DNA from: Betaproteobacteria bacterium
GTDB lineage: Bacteria > Pseudomonadota > Gammaproteobacteria > Burkholderiales > SG8-41
Assembly (NCBI GenBank): GCA_021300125.1
Contig: JAJTHX010000234.1
Coordinates: forward strand, 1 to 9,686
Direction: 5' to 3'
Length of the DNA stretch: 9,686 nt
Shown: positions 1 through 5,573 of the stretch, in pieces
Layout: the number at the start of each line of letters is the position of its first letter
Numbering within the stretch: position 1 is the stretch's first letter
The notes under the pieces: generated by a model
The model's database searches: none
Told to the model about the DNA's origin: nothing
What the model saw: only the letters and a program-made list of their open reading frames with translations
Made by a program: the position numbers and the translations under genes

Positions 1-148
1 CGTGCATCATCTCCACCGCGCAGCAGGCCAGCCCGAAGGTCATCGGCCACAGCGAGCCGGTGCGCGTCCAGTTCACCAGCGCGTCCACCGAGGTGGTGAA
101 GAATCCGCGCTCGCTCAGGTCCTGGTTGATGGCTTCAACGGCACCCAT
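1..148 (-). CDS. nuoB: NADH-quinone oxidoreductase subunit B (NuoB), 5' part
   Basis: Only the first 49 codons are present; the gene runs off the left edge. The protein begins [11 protein letters not shown] and reaches a tandem cysteine pair in the context [10 protein letters not shown]. In NuoB (the PSST subunit of complex I) this pair supplies two of the ligands of iron-sulfur cluster N2, which passes electrons to ubiquinone. The ATG at 148-146 has a good ribosome binding site, GGGGAG at 161-156, seven bases upstream. nuoA lies upstream on the same strand with an unusually roomy gap of 149 bp. NuoB is a peripheral-arm subunit at the membrane interface. The identification rests on the CC motif, the flanking sequence and the nuoA neighbour; the rest of the protein cannot be checked. 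Confidence 0.93.
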   Translation of the reverse strand, partial: MGAVEAINQDLSERGFFTTSVDALVNWTRTGSLWPMTFGLACCAVEMMH

Positions 149-220
149 GAATCATCTCCCCACAAACCGGCCAAGGCCCGCATTCGGCGCCTCAGCGCCA
201 CAGCGGCAAGCTTCACCTTC

Positions 221-273
221 CGGGCGTCGGCGCCCGAAAACGCTCGCCCGAGCGTCGATCCCCGCAAGCGGGG
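221..273. other. Three consecutive hairpins in the nuoA-nuoB gap
   Basis: Three perfect inverted repeats follow one another within 53 bp: CGGGCG/CGCCCG with a 4-base loop (221-236), ACGCTCG/CGAGCGT with a 2-base centre (240-255), and CCCCGC/GCGGGG with a 2-base centre (260-273). On the transcribed (minus) strand the middle hairpin is followed by only TTTT, so it is at best a weak terminator. They could be mRNA processing or stability elements that set the ratio of nuoA to nuoB message, or a REP-like repeat. Their function is not known. Confidence 0.5.
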
Positions 274-297
274 CCCCTCGCCGCATGGCTCGCATTT

Positions 298-666
298 TCA
301 CTCCCACTCCAACGCCCCCTTCTTCCACTCATACACAAAACCAACCACCAGAATGGCAAGAAAGATCAGCATGGATACGTAACCGAACATCCCGATCTCC
401 TGCAGCACCACGGCCCAGGGGAAAAGGAAGGCGATTTCGAGGTCGAACAGGATGAACAGGATGGCGACGAGGTAGTAGCGCACGTCGAAACGCATGCGCG
501 CGTCTTCGAAGGCTTCGAAGCCGCACTCGTAGGGCGACAGTTTCTGCGCGTCGGGCTTGTTCGAACCGACGAGGCGGCTCACCACCCAGCCACCGATGAC
601 CGGGCCCAGCCCGAAGGCTGCACCCACGGCAAGGAACATCAGAATCGGAAAATATCCGTCGAGCAT
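298..666 (-). CDS. nuoA: NADH-quinone oxidoreductase subunit A (NuoA)
   Basis: NuoA is a small membrane subunit of respiratory complex I, placed near the quinone site, where NADH oxidation is coupled to proton export. The 122-residue protein has three hydrophobic segments, at about residues 6-30, 62-85 and 93-113. It carries the family signature SPYECGFE (44-51) in the loop after helix 1, with a cysteine at residue 48, and the acidic run [13 protein letters not shown] in helix 2. Length and sequence fit betaproteobacterial NuoA. The open frame extends upstream to 735, but that extension is arginine-rich and unlike the family, so the ATG at 666-664 ([11 protein letters not shown]) is preferred. 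No clear Shine-Dalgarno precedes it, so the start is chosen by homology. It stands between tRNA-Leu and nuoB and is probably read through from tpiA-secG, because no good promoter is seen in the 73-bp gap upstream. Confidence 0.95.
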   Translation of the reverse strand: MLDGYFPILMFLAVGAAFGLGPVIGGWVVSRLVGSNKPDAQKLSPYECGFEAFEDARMRFDVRYYLVAILFILFDLEIAFLFPWAVVLQEIGMFGYVSMLIFLAILVVGFVYEWKKGALEWE

Positions 667-704
667 GTGCTGTTTTCTGCGACGCCCTGCAGCTGGACTG
701 CTCA

Positions 705-721
705 GGCCGGAAGGGCCGGCC
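705..721. other. GC-rich hairpin between tRNA-Leu and nuoA
   Basis: The perfect inverted repeat GGCCGG / CCGGCC encloses a 5-base loop (AAGGG on the plus strand), 18 bp downstream of the tRNA 3' end on the minus strand. There is no T-tract, so a Rho-independent terminator is unlikely. A role in tRNA 3' processing or in protecting the nuo message after cleavage is possible but is inference. Confidence 0.4.
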
Positions 722-739
722 GCCCTGCTACCCAAACTC

Positions 740-824
740 TGGTGTCGACGGAGAGACTCGAACTCTCACGGCTTTCGCCACCGCCCCCTCAAGACGGCGT
801 GTCTACCAATTCCACCACGTCGAC
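740..824 (-). tRNA. tRNA-Leu (anticodon GAG)
   Basis: An 85-nt class II tRNA with encoded CCA. Reading the minus strand from 824, the acceptor stem GTCGACG pairs with CGTCGAC before the discriminator A and CCA (740-742). The D arm contains TGGTGGAATTGGTAGACAC, typical of bacterial tRNA-Leu. The anticodon stem CCGTC/GGCGG closes the loop TTGAGGG, giving anticodon GAG, which reads CUC and CUU codons. A long variable arm follows, and the T arm has the usual GTTCGAGTC. It is set inside a protein operon between secG (44 bp upstream) and nuoA (73 bp downstream). This order is familiar from Burkholderiales and implies that the tRNA is cut from a polycistronic transcript. Confidence 0.96.
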
Positions 825-835
825 GCGGTACTGCT

Positions 836-855
836 GCGGCGGCTCGCGCCACCGC
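836..855 (-). other. Hairpin with GNRA-type loop between secG and tRNA-Leu
   Basis: On the minus strand GCGGTGGC and GCCGCCGC form an 8-bp stem (one G-U pair) closed by the loop GCGA, a GNRA tetraloop. It begins 13 bp after the secG stop and ends 11 bp before the tRNA 5' end. There is no T-tract. It may protect the secG 3' end after RNase cleavage frees the tRNA; that role is inference. Confidence 0.4.
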
Positions 856-868
856 CTGCTGCTGAGGA

Positions 869-1246
869 TTACTTCGGCAACTCTGCCGGTTTCGCCGGCG
901 CCGAAGGCACCGGAATCACCGGGGCCGGCACGGACGAGGGAACCGGAACCTGCGAAGCCGGCGACTCCGACTTGGCCGGATCCGCGGCCTTGTTCATCAC
1001 GCCTTCGCTTTCCTTGCCCTTGCCCACAAACACCGTCAGGGCAATGCTGGTCAGGAAAAAGATCGTGGCCAGGATCGCCGTCGAGCGGCTCAGGAAGTTG
1101 GCCGAGCCCGAGGCGCCGAACATGCTGCCCGAGGAACCGCCGCCGAAGGCCGCGCCCATGTCGGCGCCCTTGCCATGCTGCAGCAGCACCAGCGCGACGA
1201 TGGCGATTGCGGCCGCCACATGAATCACCAGCAACAGAATTTCCAT
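869..1246 (-). CDS. secG: Preprotein translocase subunit SecG
   Basis: SecG is a small inner-membrane subunit of the SecYEG channel that stimulates SecA-driven protein export. The 125-residue product has two transmembrane helices, at about residues 3-22 and 56-75, joined by a glycine- and serine-rich loop with the family motif LLQHGKGADMGAAFGGGSS (21-39). The last 45 residues or so are a low-complexity tail rich in proline, alanine and serine, common in betaproteobacterial SecG and probably disordered. The ATG at 1246 follows an AGGA-type ribosome binding site. It lies 24 bp downstream of tpiA, close enough for one transcript, and is followed by tRNA-Leu and nuoA. Confidence 0.95.
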   Translation of the reverse strand: MEILLLVIHVAAAIAIVALVLLQHGKGADMGAAFGGGSSGSMFGASGSANFLSRSTAILATIFFLTSIALTVFVGKGKESEGVMNKAADPAKSESPASQVPVPSSVPAPVIPVPSAPAKPAELPK

Positions 1247-1270
1247 GACCTTCCTTTGCCTTTCTCTTTC

Positions 1271-2029
1271 TTAGTGCCGAACTGCTGAACGGCAGATCGC
1301 CACAAATTCTTCAGCCACCAGCGACGCGCCGCCGATCAGGCCGCCGTCGATATCCGGCATCGTGAACAGCTCCCCGGCATTGCCGGCTTTCACGCTGCCG
1401 CCATACAGAATCCGCACGGCCGCCGCGGCTGCACCATCACGCGCCGCCACCCGGCCGCGGATGAAAGCATGCACCGCCTGCGCCTGCTCCGGCGTAGCGG
1501 TCTTGCCGGTGCCGATCGCCCATACCGGCTCGTAGGCAATCACCGCACGGCCCAGCGCCGCCGCACCCGCCTTGTCCAGCACCGCATCCAGCTGCCGGGC
1601 CACCACCGCCTCGGTCGTGCCCGCCTCGCGCTCGGCCAGCGTCTCGCCGACACACAGCACTGGCATCAGCCCGGCCTGTTGGGCGGCGACGAACTTGTCC
1701 GCCACCCCGGCATCGGTATCGCCGAACAGCGCGCGGCGTTCCGAATGGCCGACGATGACCAGACTGCAGCCGAAATCGCCCAGCATCGCCGCCGACACCG
1801 CGCCGGTATAGGCACCGTTGCCGAACGCACATACATCCTGGGCGCCCAGCGCGACACGGGAACCCCGCAACGCCTGCCGCACCTGGGCCAGATAGGGATA
1901 CGGGGGGCACACCGCGCAATCGAAGCCGCTCATGGACTGCAGAGCAGGCAACAAGCCCTCCAAAAGCTTGGCGTTGCCGGCGTGGCTGCCATTCATCTTC
2001 CAGTTGCCTGCAACGAACTTGACCCGCAT
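1271..2029 (-). CDS. tpiA: Triosephosphate isomerase
   Basis: A cytoplasmic glycolytic enzyme that interconverts dihydroxyacetone phosphate and glyceraldehyde 3-phosphate. The 252-residue protein is full length for the TIM-barrel family. The catalytic residues are all present: Lys11 in AGNWKMNG, His95 in VIVGHSERR and Glu167 in [14 protein letters not shown], whose tail is the mobile loop 6. The phosphate-binding segments ILYGGSVK (207-214) and LIGGASL (231-237) are also intact. One oddity is that the usual TGE motif after GAYTG is TGA here (residues 75-77). That glutamate normally makes a salt bridge with the arginine of the GHSER motif, so the substitution is unusual but probably tolerated. 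The ATG at 2029 is fixed by homology; its ribosome binding site is weak. A strong promoter lies just upstream, and secG follows after 24 bp. Confidence 0.97.
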   Translation of the reverse strand: MRVKFVAGNWKMNGSHAGNAKLLEGLLPALQSMSGFDCAVCPPYPYLAQVRQALRGSRVALGAQDVCAFGNGAYTGAVSAAMLGDFGCSLVIVGHSERRALFGDTDAGVADKFVAAQQAGLMPVLCVGETLAEREAGTTEAVVARQLDAVLDKAGAAALGRAVIAYEPVWAIGTGKTATPEQAQAVHAFIRGRVAARDGAAAAAVRILYGGSVKAGNAGELFTMPDIDGGLIGGASLVAEEFVAICRSAVRH

Positions 2030-2057
2030 TTCCGGCCCGACCTGAATAAACCGCAGA

Positions 2058-2086
2058 ATTTTAACGGCTCAGGGGGGTTCGGTCAA
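2058..2086 (-). promoter_or_regulatory. Sigma70-type promoter of the tpiA-secG-tRNA-nuo operon
   Basis: On the minus strand, TTGACC (2086-2081) and TAAAAT (2063-2058) are separated by exactly 17 bp. This is close to the sigma70 consensus (TTGACA / TATAAT). Transcription would start near 2051, giving a leader of about 22 nt before the tpiA ATG. It is the best promoter in the left block and suggests that tpiA and everything downstream can be transcribed independently of the methyltransferase gene upstream. The -35 hexamer lies inside an inverted repeat, described separately. Confidence 0.65.
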
Positions 2087-2097
2087 ACCGAAGCCCC
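2073..2097. promoter_or_regulatory. Inverted repeat over the tpiA -35 box: operator or terminator
   Basis: The core TTCGGT-CAA-ACCGAA (2078-2092) is a perfect 6-bp inverted repeat. It is extended by GGGG/CCCC beyond a single G-G mismatch, giving a potential 11-step stem. It covers the -35 hexamer of the tpiA promoter and starts 21 bp after the methyltransferase stop. It could be the methyltransferase 3' hairpin, although no T-tract follows, or a repressor site. The sequence alone does not decide between them. Confidence 0.45.
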
Positions 2098-2118
2098 GCC
2101 TGCTGCAACGCGAGAACC

Positions 2119-2685
2119 CTATGAATTTGAAGGGAAAAGTGCCGTTTGCGCGGAATCCGCGGCAGAACCGCGCCGGGCACACACACGCTGCAGCACCGCC
2201 GGCTTCGGCTGGGCGAAGAAACCGGCCTCGTAGGCCACCACATCCAGCGCCGGACGCACCACCTCAAGCAGCTCCCCCGAGCGCAGCAGGAAATCGGGAT
2301 TCGACGGCCGGCCATGGCGCTCATTGCCCACTGCAAAGGTCTCGTAGATGAACACACCGCCGGGTGCGACCGCCGCCACCAGCGCCGCAAACAAAGGCCG
2401 GTGCAGATAATTCGTCACCACCACCGCATCGAAACTCTGCCCGCCATACGGCCAGGGCCCGCCCTCGAGATCGGCACACCGTGCCGAGATCCCCGGCACC
2501 GTCGCCAGCGCCGCAATCGCCGCGGCATCCCGGTCCACCGCCGTCACCGCATGGCCTGCCGCCGCGAACAGGCGGGCGTGGCGGCCGCTGCCGCAGGCCA
2601 CATCCAGCACGCGCGAGCCCGGCCGCAGCAGCGGCGCCCAGCGCAGCACCCAGGGCGAGGCCGCCAGTCCCTGATGTCCGTCCAT
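2119..2685 (-). CDS. Class I SAM-dependent methyltransferase
   Basis: A 188-residue cytoplasmic protein with a Rossmann-type methyltransferase fold. Motif I, VLDVACGSGRHA (27-38), binds S-adenosylmethionine. The acidic residue after strand 2 is Asp51 in TAVDRD, followed by ADLEGGPWP (71-79) and the strand-4 segment FDAVVVTNYL (85-94). After that come a short helix and APGGVFIYETF (107-117). The arrangement resembles small TehB-like or Methyltransf_25 proteins, but the substrate cannot be read from the sequence. The frame stays open far upstream to 3678, antisense to the Bug receptor gene, but similarity to the family begins only near 2685. There, the ATG follows a GAGG ribosome binding site eight bases away, so this start was chosen. 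It is the first gene of the minus-strand block, 89 bp upstream of tpiA, which has its own promoter. Confidence 0.85.
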   Translation of the reverse strand: MDGHQGLAASPWVLRWAPLLRPGSRVLDVACGSGRHARLFAAAGHAVTAVDRDAAAIAALATVPGISARCADLEGGPWPYGGQSFDAVVVTNYLHRPLFAALVAAVAPGGVFIYETFAVGNERHGRPSNPDFLLRSGELLEVVRPALDVVAYEAGFFAQPKPAVLQRVCARRGSAADSAQTALFPSNS

Positions 2686-2707
2686 TCCGCAATCCTCAAA
2701 AAAAAGC

Positions 2708-2713
2708 ATTGTA
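2708..2713 (-). promoter_or_regulatory. Possible -10 box of the methyltransferase gene
   Basis: TACAAT on the minus strand would place a transcript start near 2701, about 16 nt before the chosen methyltransferase ATG. No convincing -35 hexamer sits 16-18 bp upstream, so the assignment is weak. A T-rich run on the minus strand lies between it and the start codon. Confidence 0.3.
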
Positions 2714-2766
2714 ATCAAATACATCCCGATGCCGGCAGGGGCGGTCGCCCGACCCGGCCGCCGGCC

Positions 2767-2870
2767 TTGCTTCCGGACGCCAAACTCTTCTAGGCTAGCG
2801 ACGCGGCGCGAGAACACCACAACCACACCGGACCGCAGCCGCAACCGCAGCGCAAACCCACAGGGAGGAG
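2767..2870 (+). promoter_or_regulatory. Possible promoter, C/A-rich leader and ribosome binding site of the Bug gene
   Basis: TTGCTT (2767-2772) and TAGGCT (2791-2796), 18 bp apart, make a weak sigma70-like pair. The following leader, about 2811-2862, is strikingly rich in C and A and contains three near-repeats of CCGCAG (2833-2850). It ends in a very strong ribosome binding site, GGGAGGAG (2863-2870), four bases before the ATG. The ribosome binding site is convincing; the promoter is tentative. Confidence 0.4.
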
Positions 2871-2874
2871 ACCC

Positions 2875-3840
2875 ATGTTCTTGCGCATCCTGGTATCGCT
2901 GTTGCCGTTGATTCTCGCCGCGCCCGTTTTCGCCCAGGCGCCTTACCCGGTCAAACCCATCCGCATGGTCATCCCCTACCCGCCCGGCGGCGGCACCGAC
3001 ACGCTGGGCCGGCCGATCGCGCGGCTGCTCGGCGAACGTCTCGGCCAGAACATCCTGATCGACAACCGCGGCGGCGCCTCCGGCATGGTCGGCGCCGAAA
3101 TCGTCGCGCGCAGCCCGGGCGACGGCTACACCCTGCTGATGAGCACCTCGGGCGAAGTCGCGCTCAACGTCGCGCTGTATCCGAAGATGAACTACGACCC
3201 GGTCAAGGATTTCGCACCGGTGTCCCAGGTCGGCATCTCGCCGCTGGTGCTGGTGGTGCACCCCTCGCTGCCGGCGAAGGACGTGCGCGACTACATCGCG
3301 CTCGCCAAACGCCAGCCCGGCGCGCTCAGCTATTCCTCCATCGGCGCGGGCAGCGCGCAGCACATCGCCGGCGAATGGATGAAACTGCTCAACAACATCA
3401 ATATCATCCATGTCGCCTACAAGGGCGGCGGCCCGCAGATGATCGACCTGCTCGGCGGCCACTCGCCCAGCGCCTTCCTCGCGCTGCCGGTGGCCGCACC
3501 CAACATCAAGAGCGGCAAGGTGCGCGCCATCGGCATGACCTCGGCGCAGCGCGCCGCGGCCTTCCCCGAAGTGCCGACCTTCGCCGAATCGGGCATGCCC
3601 GGCTTCGAAGTCAGCCAGTGGTGGGCCATCTTCGTGCCGCGCGGCACTGCCGGCGACATCATCCACCGCCTGCACCACGAGATTGCCGCCATTGTCAAAA
3701 CCGCCGACATGCGCGAACGCATGGCCGCACTTGGCGCCGACCCGGTGGGCGGCACGCCGGAACAGCTGGCGGAACTGGTGCGCAGCGAAATCGCGAAGTT
3801 CAGGAAAATCGTCAACGACGCCAAGATCACGCTGAACTAG
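2875..3840 (+). CDS. Bug-family (TctC) periplasmic solute receptor
   Basis: A 321-residue secreted binding protein of the tripartite tricarboxylate transporter (TctC/Bug) family. Residues 1-20 form a signal peptide, with positive Arg4, a hydrophobic core and cleavage likely after VFA before QAPYPVKPIR. The mature N-terminus has the family hallmark IRMVIPYPPGGGTDTLGR (29-46), a strand and loop that contact the ligand carboxylate, followed by VDNRGGASG-like (62-70) and SPGDGYTLLM (80-89). The C-terminus has the usual GGTPEQLAELVRSEI segment. Such receptors bind carboxylates or similar small acids in the periplasm. No TctA or TctB membrane genes are in the window, so it is an orphan receptor, as most Bug proteins in Burkholderiales are. 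The ligand cannot be told. The gene converges on the homospermidine synthase gene. Confidence 0.93.
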   Translation: MFLRILVSLLPLILAAPVFAQAPYPVKPIRMVIPYPPGGGTDTLGRPIARLLGERLGQNILIDNRGGASGMVGAEIVARSPGDGYTLLMSTSGEVALNVALYPKMNYDPVKDFAPVSQVGISPLVLVVHPSLPAKDVRDYIALAKRQPGALSYSSIGAGSAQHIAGEWMKLLNNINIIHVAYKGGGPQMIDLLGGHSPSAFLALPVAAPNIKSGKVRAIGMTSAQRAAAFPEVPTFAESGMPGFEVSQWWAIFVPRGTAGDIIHRLHHEIAAIVKTADMRERMAALGADPVGGTPEQLAELVRSEIAKFRKIVNDAKITLN

Positions 3841-3862
3841 CGAAGATTCCGGGCCGTAGCGA

Positions 3863-3954
3863 GCGATGCGAGGGCAAGGAGCACGGCGCGCAGGAGTCGA
3901 GACATATCAATTGCGATAGGCGAGACTCCGAGCACCGCGCGACGCCGCCATCGC
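3863..3954. repeat. Long imperfect inverted repeat between two convergent genes
   Basis: The 128-bp gap between the Bug gene and the homospermidine synthase gene holds nested inverted repeats: an outer GCGATG/CATCGC (3863-3868 and 3949-3954) and an inner GGAGTC/GACTCC (3893-3898 and 3924-3929). Less regular GC-rich matches lie between them, and the loop includes ATATCAATTG. It may serve as a bidirectional transcription stop or be a dispersed intergenic repeat. No T-tract is present on either strand. Confidence 0.4.
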
Positions 3955-3968
3955 GTCGCGCAGTAGGC

Positions 3969-5384
3969 CTACACCACCCGGATGTTCTTGAACTGCCAGG
4001 GGTCGGAGGCGTCGAGATCTTCCGGGAAGGGATGGTTGCGGCCCTGCAGCGGCGTCCAGTCGGAGTACACGCCGACGACCTTGCCCAGATAGGGATTGGC
4101 CACCTCGAGCACGCGGCGGTAATCCATGTCGTCCGGATCAATGATGCCGGCGTCCGGATTTTCCATCGCCCACACGATGCCGCCGAGCACGCCGGCGGCC
4201 ACCTGCAGGCTGGTCGCGTTGTTGTAGGGCGCGAGCTGGCGCGCCTCTTCAATCGTCAGCTGCGAACCGAACCAGTACGCCCCCCGCTTGTGGCCGAGCA
4301 GCAGCGCACCGAGTTCATCCACGCCCTCGACGATTTCGTCGCGCAGCAGGCGGCGCTGTTCCTGGCCCACCCAGTTGCGGCCGGCAAGCTCATGCACTGA
4401 AAGCACGGTGTCATCGCAGGGGTGATAGGAGTAATGGCAGGTCGGGCGATAGACCACCTGCCCGCCCTGCTTCACGGTCAGGTAATCCGAAATCGAGATC
4501 GCCTCGCCGTGGGTGATCAAAAAGCCGTGGAAAGCGCCGGCCATCGGCGTCCAGGTGCGCACCTTGACCGACGCGCCGGGCCGGTTGAGATAGATCGCCG
4601 CCTTGCAGCCGTAGTCGTGCTGCATGCCCTCGGGCGGGAAATGCTTTTCATGCGAACCCCAGCCCAGCTCGCAGGGCTGTGAACCCTCGCCGATGAAGCC
4701 GTCCACCGACCAGGTGTTGACGAATTCGCCGGGGCGCTTGCGCTGCTTCGGCACCTGGGTGTCGCGCTCGGAGCAATGGATGGACTTCACGCCCAGCGCC
4801 ATCGCCAACTGCGCCCATTCCGCCTTCGACTTTGGCTCCGTGGTGCGGCCGAGAATGTCGCGCGCGAGGTTGACCAGCCCCTGCTTTACCCAGTGCGAAA
4901 TCAGCCCGGGATTGGCGCCGTGGGTCGGGATTACCGTCGGGCCCTTGGGGAATTTCTTGCGCAGCTCGAGCACTTCCTCGCGCTGGCCGTAGTTGGAGCG
5001 TGCCGACACCGTGACCGACTGGTCGGTATAACCGCCGGCCCAGGGCTCGATGCAGGAATCGGTGTAGAGAATGCCGCGCTCGCAGCAGAACTCGATCAGC
5101 GCCGAGCTCGCCACATCCACCGACAGATTGATCAGCAAATCGCCGCGATCAAGGCGCGGCCCGAGAATCGCGCGGTAGTTCTCGCGCGTTAGCGGATTGA
5201 TCTCGTAACGGATGCCGAAACTCTCGGCTTCGGCGCGGCCGCGGTCATGGGCGGTGATGATGGAGATGCGGTCCCTCGGCATGTCGATGTGGCGCAGCAG
5301 GAGCGGAAGGACGCCCTGCGCGACCGAGCCGAAGCCGATGAAAACGATTTTCCCGTCGAATTTGAAAAACTTGGGATGCGCCAT
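3969..5384 (-). CDS. hss: Homospermidine synthase
   Basis: An NAD+-dependent cytoplasmic enzyme that joins two putrescines, or putrescine and spermidine, into homospermidine by an oxidise-condense-reduce cycle. The 471 residues match the bacterial family length of about 475. A Rossmann motif, IVFIGFGSVAQG (13-24), opens the protein. The conserved blocks INLSVDVASS (85-94), CIEPW (111-115), THGANPGLISHWVKQ (154-168), SERDTQ (205-210), NTWSVDGF (223-230), PTCHYSYHPCDD (314-325) and the C-terminal DPWQFKN (461-467) all resemble the Blastochloris viridis enzyme. Trp225 and Glu233 appear to match the active-site Trp229 and Glu237 described there (alignment from memory). The ATG at 5384 starts the similarity; the upstream extension to 5453 is unlike the family, and no clear ribosome binding site is seen. 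It is transcribed alone, convergent with the Bug gene and divergent from the dehydrogenase. Homospermidine is best known from alphaproteobacteria. Confidence 0.92.
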   Translation of the reverse strand: MAHPKFFKFDGKIVFIGFGSVAQGVLPLLLRHIDMPRDRISIITAHDRGRAEAESFGIRYEINPLTRENYRAILGPRLDRGDLLINLSVDVASSALIEFCCERGILYTDSCIEPWAGGYTDQSVTVSARSNYGQREEVLELRKKFPKGPTVIPTHGANPGLISHWVKQGLVNLARDILGRTTEPKSKAEWAQLAMALGVKSIHCSERDTQVPKQRKRPGEFVNTWSVDGFIGEGSQPCELGWGSHEKHFPPEGMQHDYGCKAAIYLNRPGASVKVRTWTPMAGAFHGFLITHGEAISISDYLTVKQGGQVVYRPTCHYSYHPCDDTVLSVHELAGRNWVGQEQRRLLRDEIVEGVDELGALLLGHKRGAYWFGSQLTIEEARQLAPYNNATSLQVAAGVLGGIVWAMENPDAGIIDPDDMDYRRVLEVANPYLGKVVGVYSDWTPLQGRNHPFPEDLDASDPWQFKNIRVV

Positions 5385-5473
5385 TTCATAAACTGGATGG
5401 GTCGTTTTTCGGGAGCCGCGAGTGTAACAACTTTTGCCCGGCGCGCACAGCAAACACCATGCCCGCGGAGCAC

Positions 5474-5493
5474 GCGCCGGCGCTGGCTATAAT
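5474..5493 (+). promoter_or_regulatory. Likely sauS promoter: consensus -10 box with adjacent palindrome
   Basis: TATAAT at 5488-5493 is a perfect -10 hexamer. No -35-like hexamer lies 16-18 bp upstream, and the spacer contains the perfect palindrome GCGCCGGCGC (5474-5483). This would fit a promoter that depends on an activator or is blocked by a repressor. The start would be near 5500, leaving a leader of about 74 nt that ends in GGGAGGAG (5562-5569) before the ATG at 5574. Confidence 0.45.
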
Positions 5494-5573
5494 GGCCGCA
5501 TCCTGCAGGCCCCATCACACCACGACGCCGGCCGCGGCACAGCCGCCGACCGGCGCCACCCGGGAGGAGAATC

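Noticed and set aside
667..735. N-terminal extension of NuoA
   Set aside because: The arginine-rich extension is not found in NuoA; the family begins at [11 protein letters not shown].
1469..2233. 254-residue plus-strand frame opposite tpiA
   Set aside because: Shadow frame; it crosses the tpiA promoter and shows no domain.
2686..3678. Long upstream extension of the methyltransferase reading frame (to 519 residues)
   Set aside because: It is antisense to the Bug receptor, rich in Arg, Ala, Gly and His like a GC-driven shadow frame, and unlike any methyltransferase N-terminus; an ATG with a ribosome binding site lies at 2685.
5385..5453. N-terminal extension of homospermidine synthase
   Set aside because: MLCAPGKSCYTRGSRKTTHP is unlike the family, and similarity begins at MAHPKFFKFDGKIVFIGFG.
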